From DATCSE01 sp036568605 (GTDB taxonomy: Bacteria; Pseudomonadota; Gammaproteobacteria; Burkholderiales; Burkholderiaceae_C): a DNA stretch of 9,982 nucleotides. Location of the stretch: the NCBI GenBank assembly GCA_036568605.1, contig DATCSE010000596.1:1-9982 (forward strand), written 5' to 3'. This document shows positions 1 to 7,292 of this stretch, one piece after another (the stretch's first letter is position 1; each line of letters starts with the position of its first letter). A program made the translations under genes and the position numbers. The notes below the pieces were generated by a model. That model was given only the letters and a program-made list of their open reading frames with translations, was not told where the DNA came from and made no database searches.

Positions 1-1726
1 GCTGGTCGGCATCGGCACGCACCGGCGGCAGCGTCAGGTCGAAGTCGGTTCGCACCTGCACGCCGCCGGTCTGCAGCGGATAGGCCAGCAGGTCCAGCGC
101 GCTGCGGACGATCTCGTGCACCGGCGTCGGCGTGCGCACCGCGTCCTGGCGCCGCGCCATCGCGAGGAAGGTGCGCACGATGCGCGCACAGCGTTCGGCG
201 GCCAGCCGCAACTGCCGCGCGCGGTCGCGGTCGGTGCTGCTGGCGGCCTGCTCCTCGAGCTGGAACGCGCGGCCGACGACGACCGCCAGCGGGTTGTTCA
301 GCTCGTGCGCGACGCCGGCCAGCAGGCTGCCCAGCGCGGCCAGCTTCTCGCTCTGGTGCAGCGCATCGCGCTGCCGCGCGAGCTCGTTCTGCGCATCGAG
401 CAGCGAATGCAGCGTCTGTTCGATGCGTCGCTTGTCCTCGCGCAGCGCGGCGTCGCGCTCGGCGACCTTGCGCGCCATGTCGTTGAACGCGACCGACAGG
501 CGGCCCAGCTCGTCGTCGCGCGTCGCCGGCAGCGGTGCCGCGGTGCCGCCGGCGGCGAGCGACTCGGCCGCGCGGGTCAGGTCGCCGAGCGGCACCGCGA
601 CATGGCGCCGCAGGATCGCGCTGACGATCGCCAGCGGCAGCAGCAGCGCACAGCCGCCCAGCGCGAGCGTCCACAGCACCGGGGCCAGCGCACGGGCGCG
701 CAGCTCGGCGCCGGGCAGCATGGCCGCGACATACCAGCCGGGCCCATCGATGCGGGCCAGCGCGAACAGCATGTCGTCGGCGTCGCTGTAGCTCACGTAG
801 CGGGCCGCGCCGCCGGCGCTGATCGCGGCGAGCCGCGTATGCAGGCCGCGCAGCGGCGCGTCGACGCCGGGCTCGCCGCGCTCGCGCGTGTCGCCGGTAT
901 CGGTCAGCGGCCGCCCGTCGGCATGGATCGCGACATAGCGTGCTTCGCTGCCCAGCGCCGGGAGAACGCGGTTCAGGAACTCCTTGACCAGCAGTGTCGT
1001 CCCGATCGTCGCGACCTGCCGCTCGCCGATGTGCACCGGGGTCAGCACCGCGAAGACCGGGCCCAGCGTCGGACTGACCTCGTCGATCTCCGGGGCGGAC
1101 CAGCGGCTGGGCCCGCCCGGCGGGGCCGGGTCATAGGCGAGCCGGCCCCAGCGCGCGCTGAGCTGGTCGTAGTCGGACGCGACATCGCGGCTCCACGTCG
1201 GGTACAGGTACGGGTCGTAGCCCATGTTCGACTGCTCGGGGATGCCGACGAAGAACAGGTTGTCGTTGCGCGTCGCGGCGCCCGGCCCGTAGCGGCGCGA
1301 CAGGTCGTGAAACAGCACGACCCGCGCGCGCACCTCGTCGCTCAGCGCAGTGCCGGCACGGACCCAGCCGGTCGGGTACAGGCGGCCGTCGGAGATCTCG
1401 GCGCGGCTGCGCCAGGCGCCCGCGGCATCGCGCTCGAGCAGCGTCTCGAAACGGCGCGCCGTCGCGCTGCTGTTGCGGTACTCGGGCCAGCGCCGCACGA
1501 ACTCGTTGCGCACGGTGCGGTGCATCTCGGTCACGTGCGCGAGCACCTGCTCGGCGACGCGCGCCCGCTCCGCCGCCTGCAGCGCGAGGCGCTCGCTCTC
1601 TTGGGCTTCGATCTGCCGATACAGCACGATCGCCCCGATCGCGCCGAACAGCATCAGCACGGCCGCGCCGAGCAGCGCGAGCCAGACCAGCGCCTTGCCG
1701 GTCAACGTGTGCGTGACTCGCGGCAT
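1..1726 (-). CDS. Membrane sensor histidine kinase (Cache-like sensor, HAMP, HisKA), 3' end beyond the window
   Basis: The reading frame is open from 1726 to the left edge, giving 575 residues without a stop. It encodes an inner-membrane two-component kinase. Residues about 12-36 form TM1, and 37-345 an extracytoplasmic sensor whose later part (RWSAPEIDE, then FAVLTPVHIGERQVATIG) resembles dCache domains. TM2 is about 349-371, HAMP about 372-425, then a coiled-coil linker and a HisKA domain with H-box GVAHELNNPL, so His474 is the predicted phosphorylation site. The window ends just before the N box, so the ATPase domain is not visible. ATG at 1726 is used here. An in-frame GTG at 1735 overlaps the patatin stop by 4 bases (GTGA) and is an equally good choice, since neither has a clear Shine-Dalgarno site. 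The tight junction implies co-expression with the patatin gene. The ligand is unknown, and no dedicated response regulator is visible beside it. Confidence 0.9.
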   Translation of the reverse strand, partial: MPRVTHTLTGKALVWLALLGAAVLMLFGAIGAIVLYRQIEAQESERLALQAAERARVAEQVLAHVTEMHRTVRNEFVRRWPEYRNSSATARRFETLLERDAAGAWRSRAEISDGRLYPTGWVRAGTALSDEVRARVVLFHDLSRRYGPGAATRNDNLFFVGIPEQSNMGYDPYLYPTWSRDVASDYDQLSARWGRLAYDPAPPGGPSRWSAPEIDEVSPTLGPVFAVLTPVHIGERQVATIGTTLLVKEFLNRVLPALGSEARYVAIHADGRPLTDTGDTRERGEPGVDAPLRGLHTRLAAISAGGAARYVSYSDADDMLFALARIDGPGWYVAAMLPGAELRARALAPVLWTLALGGCALLLPLAIVSAILRRHVAVPLGDLTRAAESLAAGGTAAPLPATRDDELGRLSVAFNDMARKVAERDAALREDKRRIEQTLHSLLDAQNELARQRDALHQSEKLAALGSLLAGVAHELNNPLAVVVGRAFQLEEQAASSTDRDRARQLRLAAERCARIVRTFLAMARRQDAVRTPTPVHEIVRSALDLLAYPLQTGGVQVRTDFDLTLPPVRADADQ

Positions 1727-1731
1727 CGTCG

Positions 1732-3255
1732 TCACAGCGGCGTCCGGAAGCCGACACCCTCGACCGACGCGGTCGTGCGCGGCGAATCCGCCGGCGCTGC
1801 GTCCAGCGACGCGAGCAGCGCCTGGAACTCGGGCGACTCGCGCAGCGCCTGGCGCCCGGCCGCGATCAGCTGCGTGACCTCCGCGTCGGACACCGTGAAC
1901 GCGGTCGGCACGCGCAGCAGCGTCTGGCGCAGGCCGCGGTCGTGCAGGTCGCGCAGGTTGACCGTGATCACATGCAGCTCCGCATCCGCCGCGAACAGGC
2001 TGTCGGGCTGCGGCGGGCCGTCGCGCAGCTCGTTCTGCCAGCGCCGCATCGCGTGGCGCAGCAGCGCGAGCGTGTCGCGGCTGGCCTGCGAGCCGCTGCC
2101 GAACATCAGCGAGTCCAGCACCTGCAGCGTGGTCGGCGTGCGGTCGCTCAGGTCGATGCGGTAGCCCGGGTCGCGCTCGGAGTTCACCGCGATCACGAAC
2201 AGCCGGCGCACGACCTGTTGCGGCCCGTCGGCGTTCGCGGTCCGCACCGGGCCGCCTTGCGCCATCAGCATGTCCAGCGCGCGCCGTACGCCGATGTTGT
2301 CCGAGAGTCCGCCGTCGACCAGGTGGATGTACGGCCGGTGCTCGGCATCCACATAACTCTGCGCCTGCGTCAGCAGCAGCGCGGACTGATGCCCCTGCGT
2401 GCCGACGATCGCATCCGGGTCGGGCAGCGGGCGCGGGCACGCGCCGGCGTGGTTGCGCAGGGTCATCGGCGACAGCAGCAGCGGCACCGACGACGAGGCC
2501 GCCACCGCGAACGACAGCGGCACGCTGGCCAGATCCGAGCAGATCTGGTCGAACTGCTCCTGCGAGAACTCGAAGCTCATGCCCAGCGTCAGGTCGGTGG
2601 CCGAGACGACGAGCTGCGGATGCGGCGCCGGCCGTGCCGTCAGGTCCGCGAAGGTCCGGCCTTCGAACAGCTCGTCCAGGCGCTGCGCGAGCACGTGGCT
2701 GCGCCCGTACCACGGCGAGGTCAGGCGGTACGCGTTGTCAGGGCGCAAGGCACGCGCGACCAGCGAGCGCTGGAAGTCCTGGCGCAGGAACTCCTGCTCG
2801 AAGCGCGGGAACGTCGCATCGCCGAACGCCGCGTAGTAGGCCGCGACGATGCTGCCGCCGGAGACGCCGTGGATCGTGTCGACCTCGTCGAGCAGCGTGG
2901 TCGTGCGGCCTTCCCACGCGACCGAGGTCGCCTTCAGCTCTTCCATCACCCCGTAGCCGAATGCCGCGGCGCGCGCACCCCCGCCGGACAGCGCGAGCAC
3001 GCCGAACAGCGAGAGGTCGCGGCTGCTCAGCCGCGCGGCCGCGGGGGTGGCCAGCCCGTCCTGTCCCGGCGCGAGCGGTGCCAGCGAGGGGTTGACCCAG
3101 GGGCGCGTCGCGGCGCAGCCGCTGGTCAGCGTCAGCGCCGCGACGATCGCCAGCAGCATGCAGGCATAGACCGCGGCGCGCCACGCCAGCGGGTGCTCGA
3201 TGCGGCCGGCGCGCCGGGGCAGGTCGGGTGTATCGGGAGAGAGAGTGCGGGCCAT
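1732..3255 (-). CDS. Patatin-like phospholipase, predicted lipoprotein
   Basis: This 507-residue protein belongs to the patatin-like lipid acyl hydrolase family, which uses a Ser-Asp dyad. The oxyanion glycine motif SGGGARA is at about 90-96, the nucleophile motif GVSGG at 130-134 (Ser132), and the Asp motif DGG at 314-316 (Asp314). All expected active-site elements are therefore present. The N-terminus has basic residues, a hydrophobic stretch (about 28-44) and TSGC ending at Cys47. This suggests export and lipid attachment, although the lipobox is imperfect because the -3 residue is Thr rather than Leu. ATG 3255 was chosen because GAGGAG lies 6 bases upstream; the in-frame ATG at 3273 lacks this. 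The gene lies 104 bp downstream of the hybrid kinase, and its TGA overlaps a possible GTG start of the second sensor kinase. Family members act on phospholipids or other acyl esters; the substrate here cannot be told from sequence. Confidence 0.92.
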   Translation of the reverse strand: MARTLSPDTPDLPRRAGRIEHPLAWRAAVYACMLLAIVAALTLTSGCAATRPWVNPSLAPLAPGQDGLATPAAARLSSRDLSLFGVLALSGGGARAAAFGYGVMEELKATSVAWEGRTTTLLDEVDTIHGVSGGSIVAAYYAAFGDATFPRFEQEFLRQDFQRSLVARALRPDNAYRLTSPWYGRSHVLAQRLDELFEGRTFADLTARPAPHPQLVVSATDLTLGMSFEFSQEQFDQICSDLASVPLSFAVAASSSVPLLLSPMTLRNHAGACPRPLPDPDAIVGTQGHQSALLLTQAQSYVDAEHRPYIHLVDGGLSDNIGVRRALDMLMAQGGPVRTANADGPQQVVRRLFVIAVNSERDPGYRIDLSDRTPTTLQVLDSLMFGSGSQASRDTLALLRHAMRRWQNELRDGPPQPDSLFAADAELHVITVNLRDLHDRGLRQTLLRVPTAFTVSDAEVTQLIAAGRQALRESPEFQALLASLDAAPADSPRTTASVEGVGFRTPL

Positions 3256-3359
3256 GGAGCGCTCCTCGTGCATCGTGGCGGCGACAGCATCGAGCGGTGC
3301 CATTGCGCAGCGGTTGCGGCGATGCCCCGGCGGGATTGCAGATGAAACCGGGCGGGCCG
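3256..3359. other. Intergenic gap between hybrid kinase and patatin gene
   Basis: This 104-bp gap separates two genes of the same strand. It holds GATTGCAGATGAAACC at 3334-3349 (plus orientation), which matches 13 of 16 positions of the palindrome near 7185-7200 read on the minus strand. The GAGGAG ribosome binding site of the patatin gene lies at its left end (about 3262-3267). No convincing sigma-70 promoter or T-tract terminator was seen, so read-through from the kinase gene is possible. Confidence 0.45.
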
Positions 3360-6300
3360 TCAGCCGCGCAGCGCGCGGGCCAGGCTGTCGGCGATGTCGC
3401 CCATCACGAGCGGCTTCGCGAGCACCTCGTGCACGCCCATCTCCTTCGCGCGTGCGGCCAGCGCCGGCGTCACGTAGCCGGTCATCAGCAGGATCGGGAT
3501 GTCGGGCCGCAGCCGGCGGATCTCGCCGGCCAGCTCGGAGCCGGTCATCTCCGGCATCGCCTCGTCGGACAGGATGGCCTGGAAGCGATCGGGCGTCGCA
3601 CGAAAACTCGCGAGCGCCGCGGTGCTCGACGCGAAGCCCACCGGCTCGTAGCCCAGCTCGGCCATCATCTCCTCGCCCAGCCGCACCAGCGCCTCCTCGT
3701 CGTCGACGATCAGCACGGTCTCGCCGGCACCCGGCGGCACCGCGACCGGCACGGCCGCCGGCGCCGCGACATCGCGCCGCCACGGCACGTAGACGGTGAA
3801 GGTCGCGCCGCGGTCGGGCTCGCTGTGCACATCGATGCCGCCGCCCAGATCGGTGACGATGCCGTGCACCAGCGACAGCCCGAGCCCGGTGCCGACGCCG
3901 ACCTCCTTGGTCGTGAAGAACGGGTCGAAGATGCGTTCGAGCACACGCGGCGCGATGCCGGTGCCGGTGTCGCGCACGACCAGCCGCACATACGGGCCGG
4001 GCGGCAAGGTGCTGGTCGTCACGACCCGCGGCTCGGCGAGCGCGACGGTCTCGGCCTCGACCCGCAGCACGCCCGACGAGCGCATCGCCTGCACCGCGTT
4101 CGCGCACAGGTTCATCACGACCTGATGGAGCTGGGTCGGGTCGCCCATCACCGCCGCATCGCCGACCGCGATGTGCCGCTCGAGGGCGACGCCCGCCGGC
4201 AGCGATGCCGAGATCACGTCCAGCGCCTCGCTGACGATGGTGTTTACGTGCACCGGCACGCGCTCGCCGACGCCGCTGCGGCTGAACGCGAGGATGCGCT
4301 CGACCAGCGACTTGGCGCGCCACGCGGCGCTCATCGCGGCGTCGATGTGGCGGCGCTGCGCGGTGCCCTCGGCCGCCTCCTTCTGCGCCATCTCGCCGTA
4401 GCCCAGGATCGCCGCGAGGATGTTGTTGAAGTCGTGCGCGATGCCGCCGGCCAGCGTGCCGATCGCCTCCAGCTTCTGCGCCTGGCGCAGTTGCGCCTCG
4501 AGGCGGTCGCGGTCGGCCTCGGCGGTGCGGCGGTCGGTCACGTCCTCCATCGAGCCGGCGACGCGGTACGGGCGGCCGCGCGCATCGCGCACCGCGACGC
4601 CGCGCTGCCGGTACCAGTGCCACTCGCCCGAGCCGTGGCGGATCCGGTACTCGCACGAGAAGTGCGGGCTCAGGCCGCGCAGGTGGTCCGACAGCGCCTT
4701 GCGCATCCGAACGGCATCGTCGGGGTGGTACTGGCCGCTCGCGATCCAGTCGCGGCGCGGCCTCAGCGGCTCGCCCGGCTCGCGGCCGAGCAGGGTCTGC
4801 GCACGCGCCGACATGAACAGCAGGTCGCGCCGCAGGTCCCAGTCCCACAGGCCCTCGTTCGAGCCGGCCACCGCGAGCTGGTAGCGTTCCTCCGATTGGC
4901 GCAGCGCCTCTTCGGCCAGCTTGCGCTGCGACACGTCGATGGTCGCGCCGCCCATGCGCACGCCGCTGCCGTCCGGCCCGCGGTTCAGCTGGGCGCGCGA
5001 GTGCAGCCAGCGCACCGTGCCGTCCGGGTCGACGACGCGGAATTCGACCTCGACGCGCGCGGTCCGGCCGGCGATGTGGTCCGCGATCGCCTGCTGGATG
5101 CGCGCGACGTCGTCGGGGTGCACGTTCATGCGCGCGAGGAACGCGGTGCGGGTCGGGAGCGGCTCGTCGCGGCCGATGCCGAACAGCGCGCGGTGCATCG
5201 TCGAGGCGTAGAACTCGTCGGTCTGCACGTTCCACACCCAGTGGCCTTCGTTCGAGCCGCTCATCGCGATCTCGTAGCGCTCCTCCGATTGGCGCAAGCC
5301 CTCCTCGGCACGCCGCCGCGTGTCGACATCGCTGACCGACCCGGCCATGCGCACCGCCTGGCCCGCGGCATCGCGCACGGACACGCCGCGTACCCGCACC
5401 CAGCGGTATGTGCCGTCGCGGTGCAGCACGCGAAACTCCTCTTCGTAGGCCGGCGTCTTGCCGGAGAGGTGGGCGCTCAAGCCTTCCCAGCGGATCGCCT
5501 CGTCGTCGGGATGGGCCTGGATTTGGCCGAACCAGTCGCGGGCGGTCTCGGCGTCGGGGCCTGGCTCCATGCCCAGCAACTCGCGGGCGCGCGGCGAGCC
5601 GTACATCATGTCGTCGTCCTGGGTCCAGTCCCAGATGCCGACGTCCGCGCCGGTGACGGCCAGCGAGAAGCGCTCGCGCGCCGCCTCGAGCGACACGCGC
5701 GCGGCATCGAGCCGGGCAAGCTGGCGCATCACCAGCGCGAGCAGCACCGCCGCGAAGCCGGCCAGCGCGAGCGTGCGCGCCGCCGAGCTGAACGCCGCCT
5801 CGCGCCACGGCGCCAACACCGCGGCCGCATCGCGCGTGATCACGATCGTCAGCGGGTAGTCGGGCACCGCCTGCAGCGCGGCGAAGCGGTCGACGCCGTC
5901 GATCGGGCTGACCGCGCGCAGCGTGCCGTTGGGCGTGGCGCCGCTCGCCGCGTCGAGCTCGGCCAGCGGCAGGCGCTGGCCCAGCGCGGCATCGGCGCGC
6001 GGCTGGCGCGCGAGCAGCGTGCCGTCGCGGCGCAACAGCGAGATCTTCGTGCTCGGCTCGGACTGGATCGCGCGGTAGAACTGCTGGAAGTAGTCGACCC
6101 GGCCGCGCGCGCCGACCGCGCCGGCGAACTCGCCGCGCGCGGTCTCGAGTCGGCGCAGGATAGGGAACACGAGCGCCTGGTCGACCGGGCTGGTCGCGAC
6201 CGAGCCGATCACGAGGCGCGGCGTCGTGTCGTCGCGCGCCGCGCGGAACGAGGCGCTGTTCGCAATGTTCGGCGTCGAGCCGCTCAGCGGATACGCGAGC

Positions 6301-6677
6301 GAGTTGGCATGCGGCTCGCCATTGGCGCCGATGATGAACAAGCCGGTGATCTGCACCAGCCCGACCGCCTGCTCGCGCAGGTACGCATGCTGCTCGGCCG
6401 GGCTCATCTGCGCGACGGCGCCGAGCCGGTACTGGTCCTGGATGTGGCGCAGCACCACGTCGACCGCCTGCATGCTGCGCGCCGTCTGCTCGGCGATGAT
6501 GCGGGCCTGCGTGTCCAGCTCGCGGCCGGTCTGCGCGACCGCATCGCGGTAGCCGCGGACGATGTCGAAGGCTGCGAACGCGACGATCACCGCGATCAGC
6601 AGCGCGCCGCCCCACGGCACCGCGCGCCGCCACGAGCGCGGCGCGCGCAGGCCGTCGAGCGCCGCGAGCAGCTTCAC
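3360..6677 (-). CDS. Hybrid sensor histidine kinase: dCache-like sensor, three PAS domains, kinase core, receiver
   Basis: This 1105-residue membrane kinase has TM1 at about 19-37, an extracytoplasmic dCache-like sensor at about 40-295 (LVIGSV, KISLLRRDGTLLAR) and TM2 at about 301-317. Three PAS/PAC units follow, starting at about 335, 466 and 597 with an exact 131-residue period. The HisKA H-box GGIAHDFNN gives His748. The ATPase core shows the N box around 856-860, DTGTGI at 903-908 and GVGTGLGLSL near 927-936. The C-terminal receiver (about 987-1100) keeps Asp992/993, phosphoacceptor Asp1038, Thr1066 and Lys1088, so it looks functional. GTG 6677 was chosen because it overlaps the stop of the upstream receiver gene (GTGA) and sits just before TM1; the longer frame from 6977 only adds Arg/Ala-rich shadow sequence. 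No Hpt domain is visible, so any onward phosphotransfer needs a partner encoded elsewhere. The signal is unknown. Confidence 0.95.
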   Translation of the reverse strand: MKLLAALDGLRAPRSWRRAVPWGGALLIAVIVAFAAFDIVRGYRDAVAQTGRELDTQARIIAEQTARSMQAVDVVLRHIQDQYRLGAVAQMSPAEQHAYLREQAVGLVQITGLFIIGANGEPHANSLAYPLSGSTPNIANSASFRAARDDTTPRLVIGSVATSPVDQALVFPILRRLETARGEFAGAVGARGRVDYFQQFYRAIQSEPSTKISLLRRDGTLLARQPRADAALGQRLPLAELDAASGATPNGTLRAVSPIDGVDRFAALQAVPDYPLTIVITRDAAAVLAPWREAAFSSAARTLALAGFAAVLLALVMRQLARLDAARVSLEAARERFSLAVTGADVGIWDWTQDDDMMYGSPRARELLGMEPGPDAETARDWFGQIQAHPDDEAIRWEGLSAHLSGKTPAYEEEFRVLHRDGTYRWVRVRGVSVRDAAGQAVRMAGSVSDVDTRRRAEEGLRQSEERYEIAMSGSNEGHWVWNVQTDEFYASTMHRALFGIGRDEPLPTRTAFLARMNVHPDDVARIQQAIADHIAGRTARVEVEFRVVDPDGTVRWLHSRAQLNRGPDGSGVRMGGATIDVSQRKLAEEALRQSEERYQLAVAGSNEGLWDWDLRRDLLFMSARAQTLLGREPGEPLRPRRDWIASGQYHPDDAVRMRKALSDHLRGLSPHFSCEYRIRHGSGEWHWYRQRGVAVRDARGRPYRVAGSMEDVTDRRTAEADRDRLEAQLRQAQKLEAIGTLAGGIAHDFNNILAAILGYGEMAQKEAAEGTAQRRHIDAAMSAAWRAKSLVERILAFSRSGVGERVPVHVNTIVSEALDVISASLPAGVALERHIAVGDAAVMGDPTQLHQVVMNLCANAVQAMRSSGVLRVEAETVALAEPRVVTTSTLPPGPYVRLVVRDTGTGIAPRVLERIFDPFFTTKEVGVGTGLGLSLVHGIVTDLGGGIDVHSEPDRGATFTVYVPWRRDVAAPAAVPVAVPPGAGETVLIVDDEEALVRLGEEMMAELGYEPVGFASSTAALASFRATPDRFQAILSDEAMPEMTGSELAGEIRRLRPDIPILLMTGYVTPALAARAKEMGVHEVLAKPLVMGDIADSLARALRG
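4852..5296 (-). repeat. Internal DNA repeat at the PAS boundaries of the hybrid kinase
   Basis: Copies at about 4852-4903 and 5245-5296 are offset by 393 bp (131 codons). Their last 23 bases (4881-4903 and 5274-5296) differ at one position only. They encode the linker LRQSEERY followed by the start of PAS3 and PAS2 (SNEG motif). This indicates tandem duplication of a PAS unit rather than a mobile repeat. Confidence 0.75.
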
Positions 6678-7054
6678 GCCGGTGGGGCCGTGGCGTGGCG
6701 CACCGCGGCGAGCAGCGCCTCGCGGCGGATCGGCTTGGGCAGCACGCCCGCGACCCGGAGCTGGCGCGCGACGTCGCCGTGCGGCTCGACATTCGCATGG
6801 AACGTGGCCGACAGCGCGAGCACTGGCGTGCGCGGGTGGTCGTCCGCGACGGCCTGCAGCGGCGCGGCCGCCGCTCGCCGCGGGTACGCGAGGTCGATCA
6901 GGATCAGCTGCACGGGCCGGCCCTCCTGGTGCTGCTGCGCGGCGTCGAGCACCGACCAGCCCGCCTCGCCCAGCCACTCGCGCAGCAGGCCCAGCGTGTC
7001 ATGGTCCGCGTCCAGCACCAGCGCGGCGCGGCCGGCGGCGGCCGATGGGCTCAT
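6674..7054 (-). CDS. Stand-alone receiver-domain response regulator
   Basis: This 126-residue protein consists of one receiver domain with no output domain, as in CheY- or Spo0F-type regulators. Visible residues are the acidic site LDADHD (Asp15, Ala16, Asp17), phosphoacceptor Asp54 in ILIDLA, Ser81 in LALSA and Lys106 in LPKP. One residue of the usual adjacent acidic pair is Ala16, which could weaken metal binding, although Asp17 follows. ATG 7054 was chosen because it starts just before the domain and overlaps the stop of a short upstream ORF (ATGA at 7054-7051). ATG 7069 is an in-frame alternative, but neither has a strong ribosome binding site of its own. The gene's stop overlaps the GTG start of the hybrid kinase, so the two proteins are probably made together. 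The receiver is likely a phosphorelay partner or phosphate sink for that kinase (inference). Confidence 0.85.
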   Translation of the reverse strand: MSPSAAAGRAALVLDADHDTLGLLREWLGEAGWSVLDAAQQHQEGRPVQLILIDLAYPRRAAAAPLQAVADDHPRTPVLALSATFHANVEPHGDVARQLRVAGVLPKPIRREALLAAVRHATAPPA

Positions 7055-7107
7055 GGGCTTCGCCGCCATGCGCCAGCGCGCAGCGCAACGGTCGTTCCAG
7101 GGCGCAT
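7051..7107 (-). CDS. Putative 18-residue leader ORF, translationally coupled to the receiver gene
   Basis: This short minus-strand ORF reads MRPGTTVALRAGAWRRSP. It has the best ribosome binding site in this stretch, GGAG at 7117-7114, 6 bases before its ATG. Its TGA overlaps the ATG of the receiver gene in an ATGA arrangement. The receiver start has no good ribosome binding site, so this ORF may deliver ribosomes to it. It could be a genuine leader peptide, or the GGAG could be chance. The peptide is Arg-rich and matches nothing I recognise. Confidence 0.4.
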   Translation of the reverse strand: MRPGTTVALRAGAWRRSP

Positions 7108-7292
7108 CGTGATCTCCGTGACATGCTGGGAACCCCCATTCGGTCTCGGCCCGGTTGCGGTCGTGTTGCACGCGCCGGCACGGAGATTACAACTGCAATC
7201 GGCAGGGCGCCATTCGGCGTGGCGATGGCGGATGAGCGCGACTACGATAGAGAGCGCTGCCGCTGCACGCGGCCGAACTGCGAGGGGGAGCC
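7108..7292. promoter_or_regulatory. Divergent intergenic control region between the kinase cluster and the OmpR-type regulator
   Basis: This 185-bp region must hold the start signals for both the leftward signalling cluster and the rightward regulator. A weak plus-strand sigma-70-like pair is TTGCAC (7166-7171), a 16-bp spacer and TACAAC (7188-7193). On the minus strand TGTAAT (7191-7186) resembles a -10 box, but no -35 box stands at the usual distance. Both -10-like boxes fall in the same 16-bp palindrome, which suits a shared regulatory point. The promoter calls are tentative; that the region is regulatory follows from its divergent layout. Confidence 0.45.
7185..7200. promoter_or_regulatory. 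16-bp imperfect palindrome, candidate operator
   Basis: GATTACAACTGCAATC matches its own reverse complement at 12 of 16 positions, and all mismatches are transitions. It lies roughly central in the divergent intergenic region and covers the -10-like boxes on both strands. Related sequence occurs at 3334-3349, and the CTGCAATC part occurs again at 8648-8655. Confidence 0.4.

Noticed and set aside
116..2164. Long plus-strand open frame opposite the second sensor kinase and patatin gene
   Set aside because: It spans two well-supported minus-strand genes, has Arg/Gln/Ala-rich shadow composition and shows no domain. Such frames are common in very GC-rich DNA.
3256..6798. Possible fusion of the patatin gene with an upstream 1180-residue region in the same frame
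   Set aside because: The upstream part is the kinase gene read in a shifted frame (Arg/Ala-rich, no domain). A clear ribosome binding site and signal sequence mark the real patatin start at 3255.
6678..6977. Longer N-terminus of the hybrid kinase from ATG 6977
   Set aside because: The extra 100 residues are Arg/Ala/Gly-rich and overlap the receiver gene in another frame; GTG 6677 lies directly before TM1.
3228..7112. 1294-codon plus-strand open frame opposite the hybrid kinase
   Set aside because: It is antisense to a kinase with complete motifs. Composition is low in Lys and hydrophobic segments and rich in Arg/His/Ala, as expected for a mirror frame.
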